Positions 10,795 through 19,111 of a stretch of 60,343 nucleotides of DNA are shown one piece after another (position 1 is the first letter of the stretch; each line of letters starts with the position of its first letter). The notes beneath the pieces were generated by a model, which did no database searches, was not told where the DNA came from, and saw only the letters and a list, made by a program, of their open reading frames with translations. A program made the translations under genes and the position numbers. Source of the stretch: Betaproteobacteria bacterium (GTDB lineage: Bacteria > Pseudomonadota > Gammaproteobacteria > Burkholderiales > SG8-41). The stretch covers positions 1 through 60,343 of the forward strand of contig CANJQI010000006.1 in assembly GCA_947476215.1 (NCBI GenBank), given 5' to 3'.

Positions 10795-12267
10795 ATGAGA
10801 GAAATCAGGATCATGGATCAAACTCTGCGCGACGCGCACCAATGCCTGTGGGCGTCCCGCATGACCACCGCGATGATGCTTTCGGTCGCCGAGAAAATGG
10901 ACAGCATGGGTTTTGACGGGATCGATCTGATTGGTGGGAGCCATTTCGACGTCTGCGTCCGTTACCTCAAGGAAAACCCGTGGGAAAGAATACGGCTGAT
11001 GTGTGGCAAGGTCACGCGTACCCCGATGTACGGAATGGTGCGCAGCAGGCACCTCACGGGATTCGATATTGTCCCAAACGATTTGTTGCTGTTATGGACG
11101 GAGCGGCTCATCGCCAACGGCCTCAAGCGGTTCAGGGCGTTTGACGCATTAAATGACCTCGACGCCATCGTGCCTCTGCTGCTTCATGCAAAACAACTTG
11201 GCGCTTACACTATAGGCGCATTGGCGTACGGCCACAGCCCCGTGCATACCGATGAGCATTACATTCAAAAAACCAGGGAACTCATCGAACGCACGCACGT
11301 GGACGCGGTCATGCTCAAGGACGCGGGTGGACTGCTCACCCCGGACCGAATCCGCACCCTGGTTCCAGCACTAAAGAAGGTAATGGGTGGTTTACCCCTG
11401 GAACTTCACAGCCATTGCCTGACTGGTCTCGCGCCATTAGTGTATCTTGAGGGTGCACGACTCGGTGCCGACCAGCTGCATACCTCGATAGCCCCGCTTG
11501 CGAACGGCGCGGCGCAACCAGCGACCCAGACTATCGTGCGCAATTTGCGCGATATGGGCTATGCGGTCAACGTCAACGACCGACTGGTCGACGAGGTTGG
11601 CGATCACTTCCGCAAGGTTGCCGTGCAGGAAGGCAAACCGCTCGGCGTGCCCATGGAATATGACGCATTCCACTTTGAACATCAGGTGCCGGGGGGCATG
11701 CAGTCTCATTTCAAGGGCCAGCTCGCCCAGGCGGGACTCTCCCACAAGCTCGACGAAGTGTTGCACGAATGCGCGCGAATTCGGGGCGAACTCGGCTGGC
11801 CGATCATGATTACGCCGTTGTCACAACTCGTTGGAACGCAGGCGGTGTTCAATGTCGTACATGGGGAACGTTACCGAGTCATCCCGGATGAGGTGAAAAA
11901 ATACGTGCTCGGCTACTACGGCGCTCTGTTGGCGCCGGTGGAGCCCAACGTGCTCGATCGTATTCTTGCGAACGGCTCGCAGTCGATTCCATCCACCCCT
12001 ATACCGCCTGAGCCGGCGGTACCGGCGCTGCGCAGAAAGTACCCGAACATGAGCGACGAGGAGCGTTTGCTGCGGTATTCTTACGCGGGAACCCAGGTCG
12101 ACGAGATGCTCGCGGCCGGTCGCATGCAAACAGAATACCGCTTCGGAAATCCGGTGAGCCGCCTGATCCAGGAAATCGCAAAGCGCCCGAAGCTTGCTCG
12201 CGTTTATATACAGAAAAAAGACCTGCTGCTGGACTTGCGCAAGAAGCCACAGCCGGCAGTCGATTGA
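10795..12267 (+). CDS. Stand-alone carboxyltransferase subunit (pyruvate carboxylase / oxaloacetate decarboxylase alpha type)
   Basis: A 490-residue TIM-barrel carboxyltransferase of the HMGL-like/PYC_OADA family. Metal and active-site signatures are visible: MDQTLRDAHQ at the N-terminus, AVMLKDAGG with the lysine that is carbamylated in pyruvate carboxylase, and LELHSHCLTG with metal-binding histidines. The start at 10795 has GAGGAG 8 bases upstream; a frame running in from 10663 does not. The protein ends in IQKKDLLLDLRKKPQP with no biotinyl domain and no MKM lysine motif, and no biotin carboxylase lies in the window. A Bug receptor follows 55 bases later. It could move CO2 between biotin and a keto acid only with a carrier encoded elsewhere. 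Confidence 0.85.
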   Translation: MREIRIMDQTLRDAHQCLWASRMTTAMMLSVAEKMDSMGFDGIDLIGGSHFDVCVRYLKENPWERIRLMCGKVTRTPMYGMVRSRHLTGFDIVPNDLLLLWTERLIANGLKRFRAFDALNDLDAIVPLLLHAKQLGAYTIGALAYGHSPVHTDEHYIQKTRELIERTHVDAVMLKDAGGLLTPDRIRTLVPALKKVMGGLPLELHSHCLTGLAPLVYLEGARLGADQLHTSIAPLANGAAQPATQTIVRNLRDMGYAVNVNDRLVDEVGDHFRKVAVQEGKPLGVPMEYDAFHFEHQVPGGMQSHFKGQLAQAGLSHKLDEVLHECARIRGELGWPIMITPLSQLVGTQAVFNVVHGERYRVIPDEVKKYVLGYYGALLAPVEPNVLDRILANGSQSIPSTPIPPEPAVPALRRKYPNMSDEERLLRYSYAGTQVDEMLAAGRMQTEYRFGNPVSRLIQEIAKRPKLARVYIQKKDLLLDLRKKPQPAVD

Positions 12268-12322
12268 ATTCCGACTTTGCAGTTTACCCTTTGCGATGGC
12301 GCGGGACACAAGGAGATCACCA

Positions 12323-13300
12323 GTGAAAATTGGCAACAGCAGGTTACGCAGCCTTGCACATTCGGCCGTTTATCTGATTGCCGCGCTTTATTGGGCGGTT
12401 CCGTACGCCGGCGCACAGGGTTATCCGACCAAGCCCGTACGCCTGATCCTGTCATTCGCGGGCGGTACGGACATGGTTGGCCGCTGGCTTGCGCAGAATC
12501 TTTCGGGTAGCCTCGGCCAGCGGGTTGTACCCGATCCGCGTGTCGGCGCCGGCGGCAACATCGCACACGAAGCCACCGCCAAGTCGCCTCCGGATGGCTA
12601 CACCTTACTGATGGCGTCATCACCGATTGTGGTAAACCCGCACATGAACCCCAATGTTGGCTATGACCCGCTGCGCGATTTCGCGCCGGTCGCCCTGGTT
12701 GCATCGATTCCGAATGTGCTGGTCGTACACCCATCGGTGCCGGCCAGGACGCTGGGCGAACTGGTGCGAATCGCCCGCAGCAGCCCGGGCAAACTCACCC
12801 ACGGATCAGGAGGTATCGGATCAACCAATCACCTTGCCGCCGAATTGCTGAAATTGATGGCAAAGATCCAGATCCTGCACGTACCCTACAAAAGCGCCGT
12901 CATCGGCGCGACCACCGGCGAAGTCGACATTGTGATCCTCACCGCATCGAGCGTCGCGCCTATAGTCGCGGCGGGCCGGGTGCGGCCGTTGGCAGTACTC
13001 GATGCAAAACGTATCGCCTCGATGCCGACGGTACCCACTTCAGCTGAAGCGGGAATGACCGAGTTCACCGCAGTCAACTGGTACATGCTGCTTGCGCCCG
13101 CCGGCACGCCGCGCGATATTGTCGAACGGCTCAACGCCGATTCGGCGAAAGTCATGATGACTGCGGAAACGCGCGAACGCTTCGCAATCATGGGGGGTGA
13201 ACCAACTGCGAGGACACCCGAACAAACCGCCGAGTTCCTGCGCACGGAGTACACACGCTGGGGCAAGGTCGTCCGCGAAGCCGGCGTAAAGGCGGAGTAA
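12323..13300 (+). CDS. Bug/TTT-family periplasmic solute receptor
   Basis: A 325-residue extracytoplasmic receptor of the tripartite tricarboxylate transporter (TctC/Bug) family. The GTG start at 12323 has AAGGAG 7 bases before it and gives a clean signal peptide ending near YAGAQGYPTKP; the longer frame from 12194 overlaps the upstream gene and lacks a ribosome site. Family hallmarks: YPTKPVRLILSFAGG, KSPPDGYTLLMASSP, and VLVVHPSVPARTL. No TctA or TctB membrane subunit is nearby, as is common for Bug proteins. Being co-directional with the carboxyltransferase suggests a carboxylate ligand, but this is inference. Confidence 0.9.
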   Translation: MKIGNSRLRSLAHSAVYLIAALYWAVPYAGAQGYPTKPVRLILSFAGGTDMVGRWLAQNLSGSLGQRVVPDPRVGAGGNIAHEATAKSPPDGYTLLMASSPIVVNPHMNPNVGYDPLRDFAPVALVASIPNVLVVHPSVPARTLGELVRIARSSPGKLTHGSGGIGSTNHLAAELLKLMAKIQILHVPYKSAVIGATTGEVDIVILTASSVAPIVAAGRVRPLAVLDAKRIASMPTVPTSAEAGMTEFTAVNWYMLLAPAGTPRDIVERLNADSAKVMMTAETRERFAIMGGEPTARTPEQTAEFLRTEYTRWGKVVREAGVKAE

Positions 13301-13473
13301 GCGCGCCAGCCGGACTCGCGAATCGCACTGGCGCACATTCGTGCTGCAGGGTGGTATACAAGTCATGCAGTCCAATTCAGTTACTCCTGCTGTGATATGT
13401 CAATGCCGTATACGCTCACGACGCACATGACCAAGCGAGCCGTGTGACTTGCTCCCACACCGGCCATTGAACA

Positions 13474-14532
13474 ATGAATATTCAAATACAGCGATATGCC
13501 TTACTGGCGCTGACCGCAGCCGCGCTGTTCGGCGCCAGCACCCCGCTGGCGAAGTTGCTATTGCAGGGCGTATCTCCGCTAATGCTCGCCGGGCTGCTCT
13601 ATTTGGGCAGTGGTATCGGTTTGCTGATGATACGGCTGGTCAGTGGCTTGGTCACCCCGCGCAATCATGGCGAACCCGGCATACAACGCCGAGACTACCC
13701 GTGGCTCGCTGCCGCCGTTTTGCTGGGGGGCGTCTGCGCGCCCGTCCTGCTGATGTGGGGACTGAACGGATCGACTGCGGCAGGCGCCTCACTTCTCCTT
13801 AATCTTGAAGGCGTATTCACCGCATTGGTCGCCGCCGCCCTGTTCCGGGAAGCGGTGGGCCTTCGAGTCTGGCTGGCAACTTTCATCATGCTCGCCGGCG
13901 CGCTCCTGCTGTCTTACGACCCTGCGCTGGCCATGCGACTGTCGCCGCACTCGCTCGCAGTCGCGGCAGCGTGCTTGTTGTGGGCGTGCGACAACAACCT
14001 GACGCGCAAGATCTCCGCAAACGATCCCATGACCATAGCCATCGTTAAAGGAATGGTTGCAGGTGTTGTGAATATTGGGTTGGCTTGGGCGGTCGAACCG
14101 GCAACACCGGCCGCAACTGTAATCGCGGGTGCGATGCTGCTGGGACTATTCAGCTATGGCATCAGCCTCGTCATGTTTATTTACGCGCTACGCCATCTGG
14201 GAAGCGCACGAGCCAGCGCGCATTTCAGCACCGCGCCGTTCATGGGCGCCACCATTTCCATCCTGTTGCTGAATGATCCCGGGAGCATCGCGTTCGTCTT
14301 CGCCGTAATCCTAATGATATGCGCGACATGGCTGGTGTTGACCGAGCATCACCAGCATCAGCATACGCATTCCCAGATGGCCCACACTCACGGGCACAGC
14401 CACGATGAACACCATCAACACCCGCACGACGGCAGCGAAGGTGCCGAACCGCACGCTCATGCGCACACGCATTCGTCATTGACACACGCCCATCCGCATT
14501 TGCCGGACATACATCACCGGCATGAGCATTGA
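13474..14532 (+). CDS. EamA/DMT-family transporter with a histidine-rich C-terminal tail
   Basis: A 352-residue inner-membrane protein. Residues 1-290 form about ten hydrophobic helices in two EamA repeats (FGASTPLAKLLLQG at the first; FSTAPFMGATISILLL near the second). The last 60 residues are a hydrophilic tail packed with histidine, for example THGHSHDEHHQH, HAHAHTH and IHHRHEH. Most EamA transporters lack such a tail. With a CDF exporter, ZIP importer and Zn-type ABC genes around it, metal transport or sensing is likely, but the DMT substrate range is wide. There is no good ribosome site before the ATG. Confidence 0.85.
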   Translation: MNIQIQRYALLALTAAALFGASTPLAKLLLQGVSPLMLAGLLYLGSGIGLLMIRLVSGLVTPRNHGEPGIQRRDYPWLAAAVLLGGVCAPVLLMWGLNGSTAAGASLLLNLEGVFTALVAAALFREAVGLRVWLATFIMLAGALLLSYDPALAMRLSPHSLAVAAACLLWACDNNLTRKISANDPMTIAIVKGMVAGVVNIGLAWAVEPATPAATVIAGAMLLGLFSYGISLVMFIYALRHLGSARASAHFSTAPFMGATISILLLNDPGSIAFVFAVILMICATWLVLTEHHQHQHTHSQMAHTHGHSHDEHHQHPHDGSEGAEPHAHAHTHSSLTHAHPHLPDIHHRHEH

Positions 14533-14617
14533 TAAGCGCAGCGAATTGCGCCAAATGGGTTGGCGGCAAACGTCTCCATGCGGCGCAATGCTCTTTGGGT
14601 ATTGCGCCCTACGCTTG
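14533..14617. terminator. Convergent gap with stem-loop, possible bidirectional terminator
   Basis: GGCGCAAT (14582-14589) pairs with ATTGCGCC (14601-14608); a further copy of ATTGCGCC is at 14545-14552. The gap separates the convergent EamA and ABC permease genes. The T-run after the stem is poor, so the call is tentative. Confidence 0.35.
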
Positions 14618-15376
14618 TTATCGCCCGCGTCGTGGCGCGACCATGGCCGTCGCGACAGCAAGCGCCGTCATCACCCAGACAATTGCGGGTCCCGACGGCC
14701 AGTCGGTCCACGCGGATACGGCCAGTCCTATTGCATATCCCGCGGCGCCAACAACATAGCCGGCGGCAATACGCCAGCGCGCGAAATGGCGCGTCGCGAG
14801 CGCCGGCACAATCAACGTGGTAAACACCAGATACAGACCCACCAGTTGCACCGACACCGTGACCGCGCATGCGAACAGCAGATAGAATCCGATGCGACCA
14901 AGGCGCTCGCCCATTGCAAACCAGATCGCGAGGATCGCCGCATAAGCGAGGGCGACCCACGGCAGGCGCGCCGGACTGACCCACAGTATCTGCCCGACCA
15001 GCAGCTCTTTCAGATGTTCGGCGCCGTGCGGATTGCTGGCGAGCAGGATCAATGCGCCGCTTGCGGCGAGTATGAACGTCACGCCGATCAGCGCCTCCTG
15101 TATTTCCGGCCAGCGCTTGTCGGTCCACGTCAGCAGGAGCGCACCGGCAACCGCCGCGGTTAATGCCGACAGCTGAACCGCCCAGCCCTGCGGCTCAAAT
15201 CCCAGCCAGTCCGCACAAATCACGCCCAGGCCCGCGATCTGCGCGATGGCGAGGTCGACAAACACGATGCCGCGATTCAGCACTTGCGTGCCCAGCGGCA
15301 CATGGGTCGCGGTCACCAGCAGGCCGGCAATCAGCGCCGGCCACAGGATGCTGATGTCGAGTAACGTTGAGTTCAT
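14618..15376 (-). CDS. Zn/Mn-type ABC transporter permease (ZnuB family)
   Basis: A 252-residue polytopic membrane protein of the ABC-3 metal permease family. It has eight or so hydrophobic helices with the family signatures LNRGIVFVDLAIAQIAGLG and SVQLVGLYLVFTTLIVPAL. Its ATG overlaps the stop of the receptor gene by four bases, so the two are coupled. Normally a third gene encodes the ATPase (ZnuC). None is present here: the next gene downstream is the convergent EamA transporter. The permease must borrow an ATPase from elsewhere or the system is incomplete. Zinc is the likeliest ion. Confidence 0.88.
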   Translation of the reverse strand: MNSTLLDISILWPALIAGLLVTATHVPLGTQVLNRGIVFVDLAIAQIAGLGVICADWLGFEPQGWAVQLSALTAAVAGALLLTWTDKRWPEIQEALIGVTFILAASGALILLASNPHGAEHLKELLVGQILWVSPARLPWVALAYAAILAIWFAMGERLGRIGFYLLFACAVTVSVQLVGLYLVFTTLIVPALATRHFARWRIAAGYVVGAAGYAIGLAVSAWTDWPSGPAIVWVMTALAVATAMVAPRRGR

Positions 15377-16278
15377 TTAACAATCGCCAGCAAGCGTGCA
15401 ATCGTATCGTCGAACAAGCCAAACAGGTCTTTAGCCTTTTCGGTGCCGCCGACGGTGAATGGCAGCATGACCGCCGGAATTTTGGCCTGTTCGGAAAGCC
15501 ACTCGGCGGCACGCGGTTCGTTGTAGGCTGCCCGCACCACCGCCCGGGCCGGATTTTTTTGCAGTTGCGCCAGCAGACTGCTCAATTGTGCCGAGGTCGG
15601 CGGCAATCCGGGTTTAGGTTCCAGGGTACCCAGCAAGCGCAGGCCCAGCCAGTTTTCCAGGTAAGTCAGGTTCTTGTGATAGACAACAATGGGCACGCCT
15701 CTCAGCGGTGCAGCTTCTTTTTCCCAGCGCGCGATGGCCTGCTGCCATCGATCGAGAAACGACTTGCTGCGGGCGCGGTAGCCATCGGCTTCCGCCGCAT
15801 CGAGTTGCGTCATGCGTTCGGTGAGCGCGACCACAACCCGCGCGATATTTCGCGGGTCAAGCTGAATATGCGGGTTGCCACCGGGATGCACATCACCTTG
15901 CGCGCGATCCAGTCGCTCGGGGATTTCCAGCATCGAAACATATTGTGCAGCCTCGAAGTATCCAGGCCGCCCGCGCTGAATTTTCGGATTGCCGGATTGC
16001 GATTGCAGCAGCGGCATCCATCCCACTTCAAGTTCGGCGCCGGTACACACCACCAGATCAGCGCTGCGTGCGCGCGCGATCAAACTGGGGCGCGCTTCGA
16101 TGTGATGCGGATCCTGCAAGGCGGTCGTTGCAACGTAAACGTTTATCTTGTCGCCACCGAGTTCCCTGCTCAACGCGCCCCATTCGGGTTCACACGCCAG
16201 AATATTCAAAGCGGCCCATGCCGACTGCGTTGCAAGCGTGCCCGCAGCCAGCATTGTCCATACCAAAAATGTCTTCAT
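15373..16278 (-). CDS. Zn/Mn-type ABC transporter periplasmic receptor (ZnuA family)
   Basis: A 301-residue cluster A-I receptor. A signal peptide, MKTFLVWTMLAAGTLATQSA, precedes the mature protein, which starts near LNILACEPEW. Metal ligands can be placed at DPHHIEARP, GGNPHIQLDP and VVYHKNLTYL, with an acidic ligand expected in the C-terminal lobe. The acidic/His-rich loop of classic ZnuA is absent. The start at 16278 has an AAGGA-type ribosome site; the frame extends eight codons further upstream without one. It follows the porin gene after 26 bases and is coupled to the permease, giving the order small protein, porin, receptor, permease. Confidence 0.9.
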   Translation of the reverse strand: MKTFLVWTMLAAGTLATQSAWAALNILACEPEWGALSRELGGDKINVYVATTALQDPHHIEARPSLIARARSADLVVCTGAELEVGWMPLLQSQSGNPKIQRGRPGYFEAAQYVSMLEIPERLDRAQGDVHPGGNPHIQLDPRNIARVVVALTERMTQLDAAEADGYRARSKSFLDRWQQAIARWEKEAAPLRGVPIVVYHKNLTYLENWLGLRLLGTLEPKPGLPPTSAQLSSLLAQLQKNPARAVVRAAYNEPRAAEWLSEQAKIPAVMLPFTVGGTEKAKDLFGLFDDTIARLLAIVK

Positions 16279-16304
16279 TTTCAAGTCCTTAAGGAATAAC
16301 ACGC

Positions 16305-17747
16305 TCAGAACTTGTGCGCGCCGTGCGCGCCCAGACTGTGAATGTACTGTATGAATACCTGATTGTCGGTAGCGCCCAGCCGCGACTTGTCGGACGCGAA
16401 TTGCAGGCGCATACGGCTGAATTCGCTCGGACTCCAGTCAAGCATCAGCGTGCTGCGCGTCGGGCTGTGATTGGCCAGCACCGGGAAATCAGCCGCAGTC
16501 GGCCCAAGTCCGTTCACCACGATGCCATTGCTAACCGTTCCATAGCGCAGCGCGTCATAGCGATAACCAACCCGCCATCCCGGATAAAACTTCCACACCC
16601 CCTGTGTGTACCAGCCGGACTGGTCGGTGCGCAAATAGTCGGTGAACGTCGAACCGAACTGCGGCGCAGTTTGCGCCGTGTCGTCGTAGGTCAGGGCACC
16701 GTCTTGTTTGAGGCGGAAGTATTCGCCTTGCAGCGTGAAGCTGTTGTGCTGGGCGTTGCCGTTCGGCGCCCACTTGAGCACGCCGTTCAGGCCGAGCGCC
16801 CTGGCAGTGCCGGTAAAGGTGTTGACGACTGCACCGCCCAGCGCGTCGGTGTCCGCATGTGTACGGGCAGCGGGCGAAGCGCGCAGGTGCGAGACGCCGA
16901 GCCGCCACGCGGTACTGGCGCCGATATCGCCGCCCATATTCATGAACACGGCGCTTCCGCCTATGCCGTTCTTGTTGCGATCGCTGCCCGGAAACGTGTC
17001 ACCGGCACTGAGTTCCGCGCCCAGTTCCACCAGCAAATCAGTTGGTGCAATCCACTTGAACTGGAGGCCGTCCTGCTTCAACTTATTGCCGAAAAAGGCT
17101 TTGTAGACCAATGGCGCGTCCTGAAAATCCCATGCATGCTGGTGCTGCTCGTTCTGGTAGCCGATGCCCGAGAAAAAGCGCCCGCCTTTCAGCCCGAAAC
17201 CGAATGGCAGCGACAGCGTCTGAAAATAGGCTTCCTCCGCCTCAATCCCACCTTCGGGAGCAACAGCCAGCACCGCCAGACCGCGAAAATAGTGATCGAT
17301 GTTTGCGCTGATCGCGACTTCGGTCTCGGCCAGTCCGAAACTTCGTTTGGGTGGTCCAACTTCACCGCCTGTCGGCACAAAACCCGTGATCTGATGCTGA
17401 TTCGGATCCTGGGAAGTCTTAGCCATGGTGCCCTGCAGTATCATCGACACAGCAGGATTAAATGCGCTCTCGGAAGACGGGCGTTTACCTGCCTCGACTG
17501 CCGCGGATTGGGCAGAGTCCGCTTTCTGCTCGGCTTTGGCAGCGACAGCCTCTGTTTTGCCTGCCTTGGCTTCAGCTTCGGAAAGGCGCTTTTCCAGCGC
17601 CTGGATGCGTTTTTCGTACGCCTCCCTGATCTGTTTTACTTCGTCGCGGATTTTGGCGATATCCGCGTCCTGCGCCTGCGCCTGCGCCGCAAGCGGCGTG
17701 GTAAATACGAATGCGATCGCCATGGCGATCAATTTGCGATGGAACAC
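16305..17747 (-). CDS. Outer-membrane porin-like protein with N-terminal coiled coil
   Basis: A 480-residue exported protein. Signal peptide to about AAQAQAQ (residue 25), then a charged heptad coiled coil at about residues 27-85 (IREAYEKRIQALEKRLSEAE). From residue about 95 onward comes a run of alternating beta strands typical of a 16-18-stranded porin, ending in an aromatic residue (Phe). Such coiled-coil porins trimerise through the helix. It sits in one operon with the Zn-type receptor and permease, so it probably lets the metal or a metal chelate across the outer membrane. No TonB plug domain is visible, so it is not a ZnuD-type receptor. Confidence 0.82.
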   Translation of the reverse strand: MFHRKLIAMAIAFVFTTPLAAQAQAQDADIAKIRDEVKQIREAYEKRIQALEKRLSEAEAKAGKTEAVAAKAEQKADSAQSAAVEAGKRPSSESAFNPAVSMILQGTMAKTSQDPNQHQITGFVPTGGEVGPPKRSFGLAETEVAISANIDHYFRGLAVLAVAPEGGIEAEEAYFQTLSLPFGFGLKGGRFFSGIGYQNEQHQHAWDFQDAPLVYKAFFGNKLKQDGLQFKWIAPTDLLVELGAELSAGDTFPGSDRNKNGIGGSAVFMNMGGDIGASTAWRLGVSHLRASPAARTHADTDALGGAVVNTFTGTARALGLNGVLKWAPNGNAQHNSFTLQGEYFRLKQDGALTYDDTAQTAPQFGSTFTDYLRTDQSGWYTQGVWKFYPGWRVGYRYDALRYGTVSNGIVVNGLGPTAADFPVLANHSPTRSTLMLDWSPSEFSRMRLQFASDKSRLGATDNQVFIQYIHSLGAHGAHKF

Positions 17748-17812
17748 AAGAATTCTCCTCTGACAACAATGGGACGAACCAACCGTCAGCGACGGTTGAC
17801 CAAGTTGTGGCG

Positions 17813-18133
17813 TTAGAGAAGGATAGGCGGGCCGCGCGAGGCGGGAATGACAGGGCTGGAAGGGTATTGCCGCGTGAAGTGAACAGACGTTCGTTCTGCT
17901 GCAAAAACGGCAATGAGCGGCAGGTCTGCCGCAGAATTGACTATGCCCAGTACCTGGATAAATGCAGCATGAAAATCACACAGGTCGGATTGCGGCAGCG
18001 ATTTGCCGCCGCCAGTCTGGGACGACACACCCGACAACTGGCCATGCGCATGCTGCATTTGATGCATAACCGCGCCGTGCTGCGCGATCAGCAATAGTGC
18101 AGCAAGAATGATCTGTAGGTAGCTTCGCTTCAT
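17813..18133 (-). CDS. Small secreted His-containing protein heading the Zn-type operon
   Basis: A 106-residue protein, family not recognised. It has a hydrophobic signal segment ([21 protein letters not shown]), then [11 protein letters not shown], a Gly/Ser linker and [10 protein letters not shown], with the rest weakly hydrophobic. The histidines and lone cysteine in the exported part suggest metal binding. The ATG at 18133 is preferred over an in-frame TTG three codons earlier. It is 65 bases upstream of the porin gene on the same strand and is therefore probably the first gene of that operon. In layout it resembles the small secreted protein at 6890-7285 that precedes the cus genes. Confidence 0.55.
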   Translation of the reverse strand: MKRSYLQIILAALLLIAQHGAVMHQMQHAHGQLSGVSSQTGGGKSLPQSDLCDFHAAFIQVLGIVNSAADLPLIAVFAAERTSVHFTRQYPSSPVIPASRGPPILL

Positions 18134-18254
18134 GAGCGTCAAAGAATCAGGCCCGAGGATCCAGTATGTGTGGGAAGATTACGCTACAAAAGCCGATTTT
18201 GCAAAAACATGGCGGCTTCATGGGTACGTCGCACTACTCAGAGCCCATAACAAT

Positions 18255-18482
18255 ATGAAACCCCTCTTGCTGATTCTGATTCGGTACTATCAGATCTGTC
18301 TGAGCCCGTTCTTCGGCGGGCAGTGCCGCTTCTATCCGACCTGCTCCGTCTATGCCGCCGAAGCGGTTGACAGCCACGGCGCACTTAAAGGTTCGTGGCT
18401 TGCGATGCGTCGGCTGCTGCGCTGCCATCCGTGGCACCCGGGTGGAGTGGATCCCGTGCCGGAAAGAAAAGACGATCAATAG
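18255..18482 (+). CDS. yidD: YidD membrane protein insertion efficiency factor
   Basis: A 75-residue protein matching YidD along its whole length: [20 protein letters not shown], then [11 protein letters not shown] and [13 protein letters not shown]. YidD is an inner-leaflet membrane protein that helps YidC and Sec insert proteins. It is normally encoded between rnpA and yidC. Here neither is present, so it is a solitary copy placed between metal-transport genes and a cupin gene. The ATG at 18255 is chosen from the family N-terminus; the frame is open to 18132 but that part is not conserved-looking. It is divergent from the small secreted protein. Confidence 0.92.
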   Translation: MKPLLLILIRYYQICLSPFFGGQCRFYPTCSVYAAEAVDSHGALKGSWLAMRRLLRCHPWHPGGVDPVPERKDDQ

Positions 18483-18510
18483 CTTTCTCAAACCTTGCGG
18501 CGCCTGGTGA

Positions 18511-19110
18511 TCAGCGAATCTCATCGGCTGATGGCTTGTGTCCCAGTACTGCCGCAAGTTCGGGATCGTAACAGCCATCGATAAGCACGTATAACATGCG
18601 CGCCACCTTACCGGAACGATTGCTCCATGCATGGTTGGTGCCACGTTGTATCACGACATCACCGGTCTTGAGCAGCACCTCCTGGTCGTCCAGCAGTAAC
18701 GTCATTTCACCTTCAAGCACCACGACATAATCGATGGACTCGCTGCGATGCATCATCGGGTGGCGCCCACCGCGTCCATAGGTGGAAGCTGTTTCATTTC
18801 CCATGGACTTGAAGAGTTCGCGCGATTTATCCGCAGGCAGATCGCGTATCGCGTCGGTTTCCGGCCCAATCTCGGCAATGCGTATTACTGTGCCCCCGGG
18901 CGCCGGACGTATCGTGCGCGGCCCCAATGTCGGTTCCGGTTCAGTCCTTGAAATCGGCACCGGCATGGCGGTCGTTTTCCAGGTCTCGGTCGACCGATGC
19001 CCGGGCCGCAGCGGATTGGCATGCAGCTTGGGCGCCAAACCGTCCGAGATGACTATGGATCTCCCCTGATCGTCATGGCCTGTGACGACCCGTCGGATGA
19101 ATCCCGTCAT
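18511..19110 (-). CDS. Cupin-domain protein
   Basis: A 199-residue single-cupin protein. The barrel lies at about residues 105-180, with MMHRSESIDYVVVLEGEM as motif 1 (His/Glu metal ligands) and IQRGTNHAWSNRSG as motif 2 (second His). The N-terminal 100 residues include a beta-rich lobe (GRSIVISDGLAPK). This arrangement is common in cupins that travel with catabolic genes and Bug receptors in Burkholderiales. The next gene upstream, MmgE/PrpD, ends just two bases away, so the two form an operon. Substrate unknown. Confidence 0.85.
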   Translation of the reverse strand: MTGFIRRVVTGHDDQGRSIVISDGLAPKLHANPLRPGHRSTETWKTTAMPVPISRTEPEPTLGPRTIRPAPGGTVIRIAEIGPETDAIRDLPADKSRELFKSMGNETASTYGRGGRHPMMHRSESIDYVVVLEGEMTLLLDDQEVLLKTGDVVIQRGTNHAWSNRSGKVARMLYVLIDGCYDPELAAVLGHKPSADEIR

Positions 19111-19111
19111 G

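Noticed and set aside
16314..17816. 500-codon frame opposite the porin gene
   Set aside because: Antisense to a well-supported exported porin; no ribosome site; low-complexity basic product.
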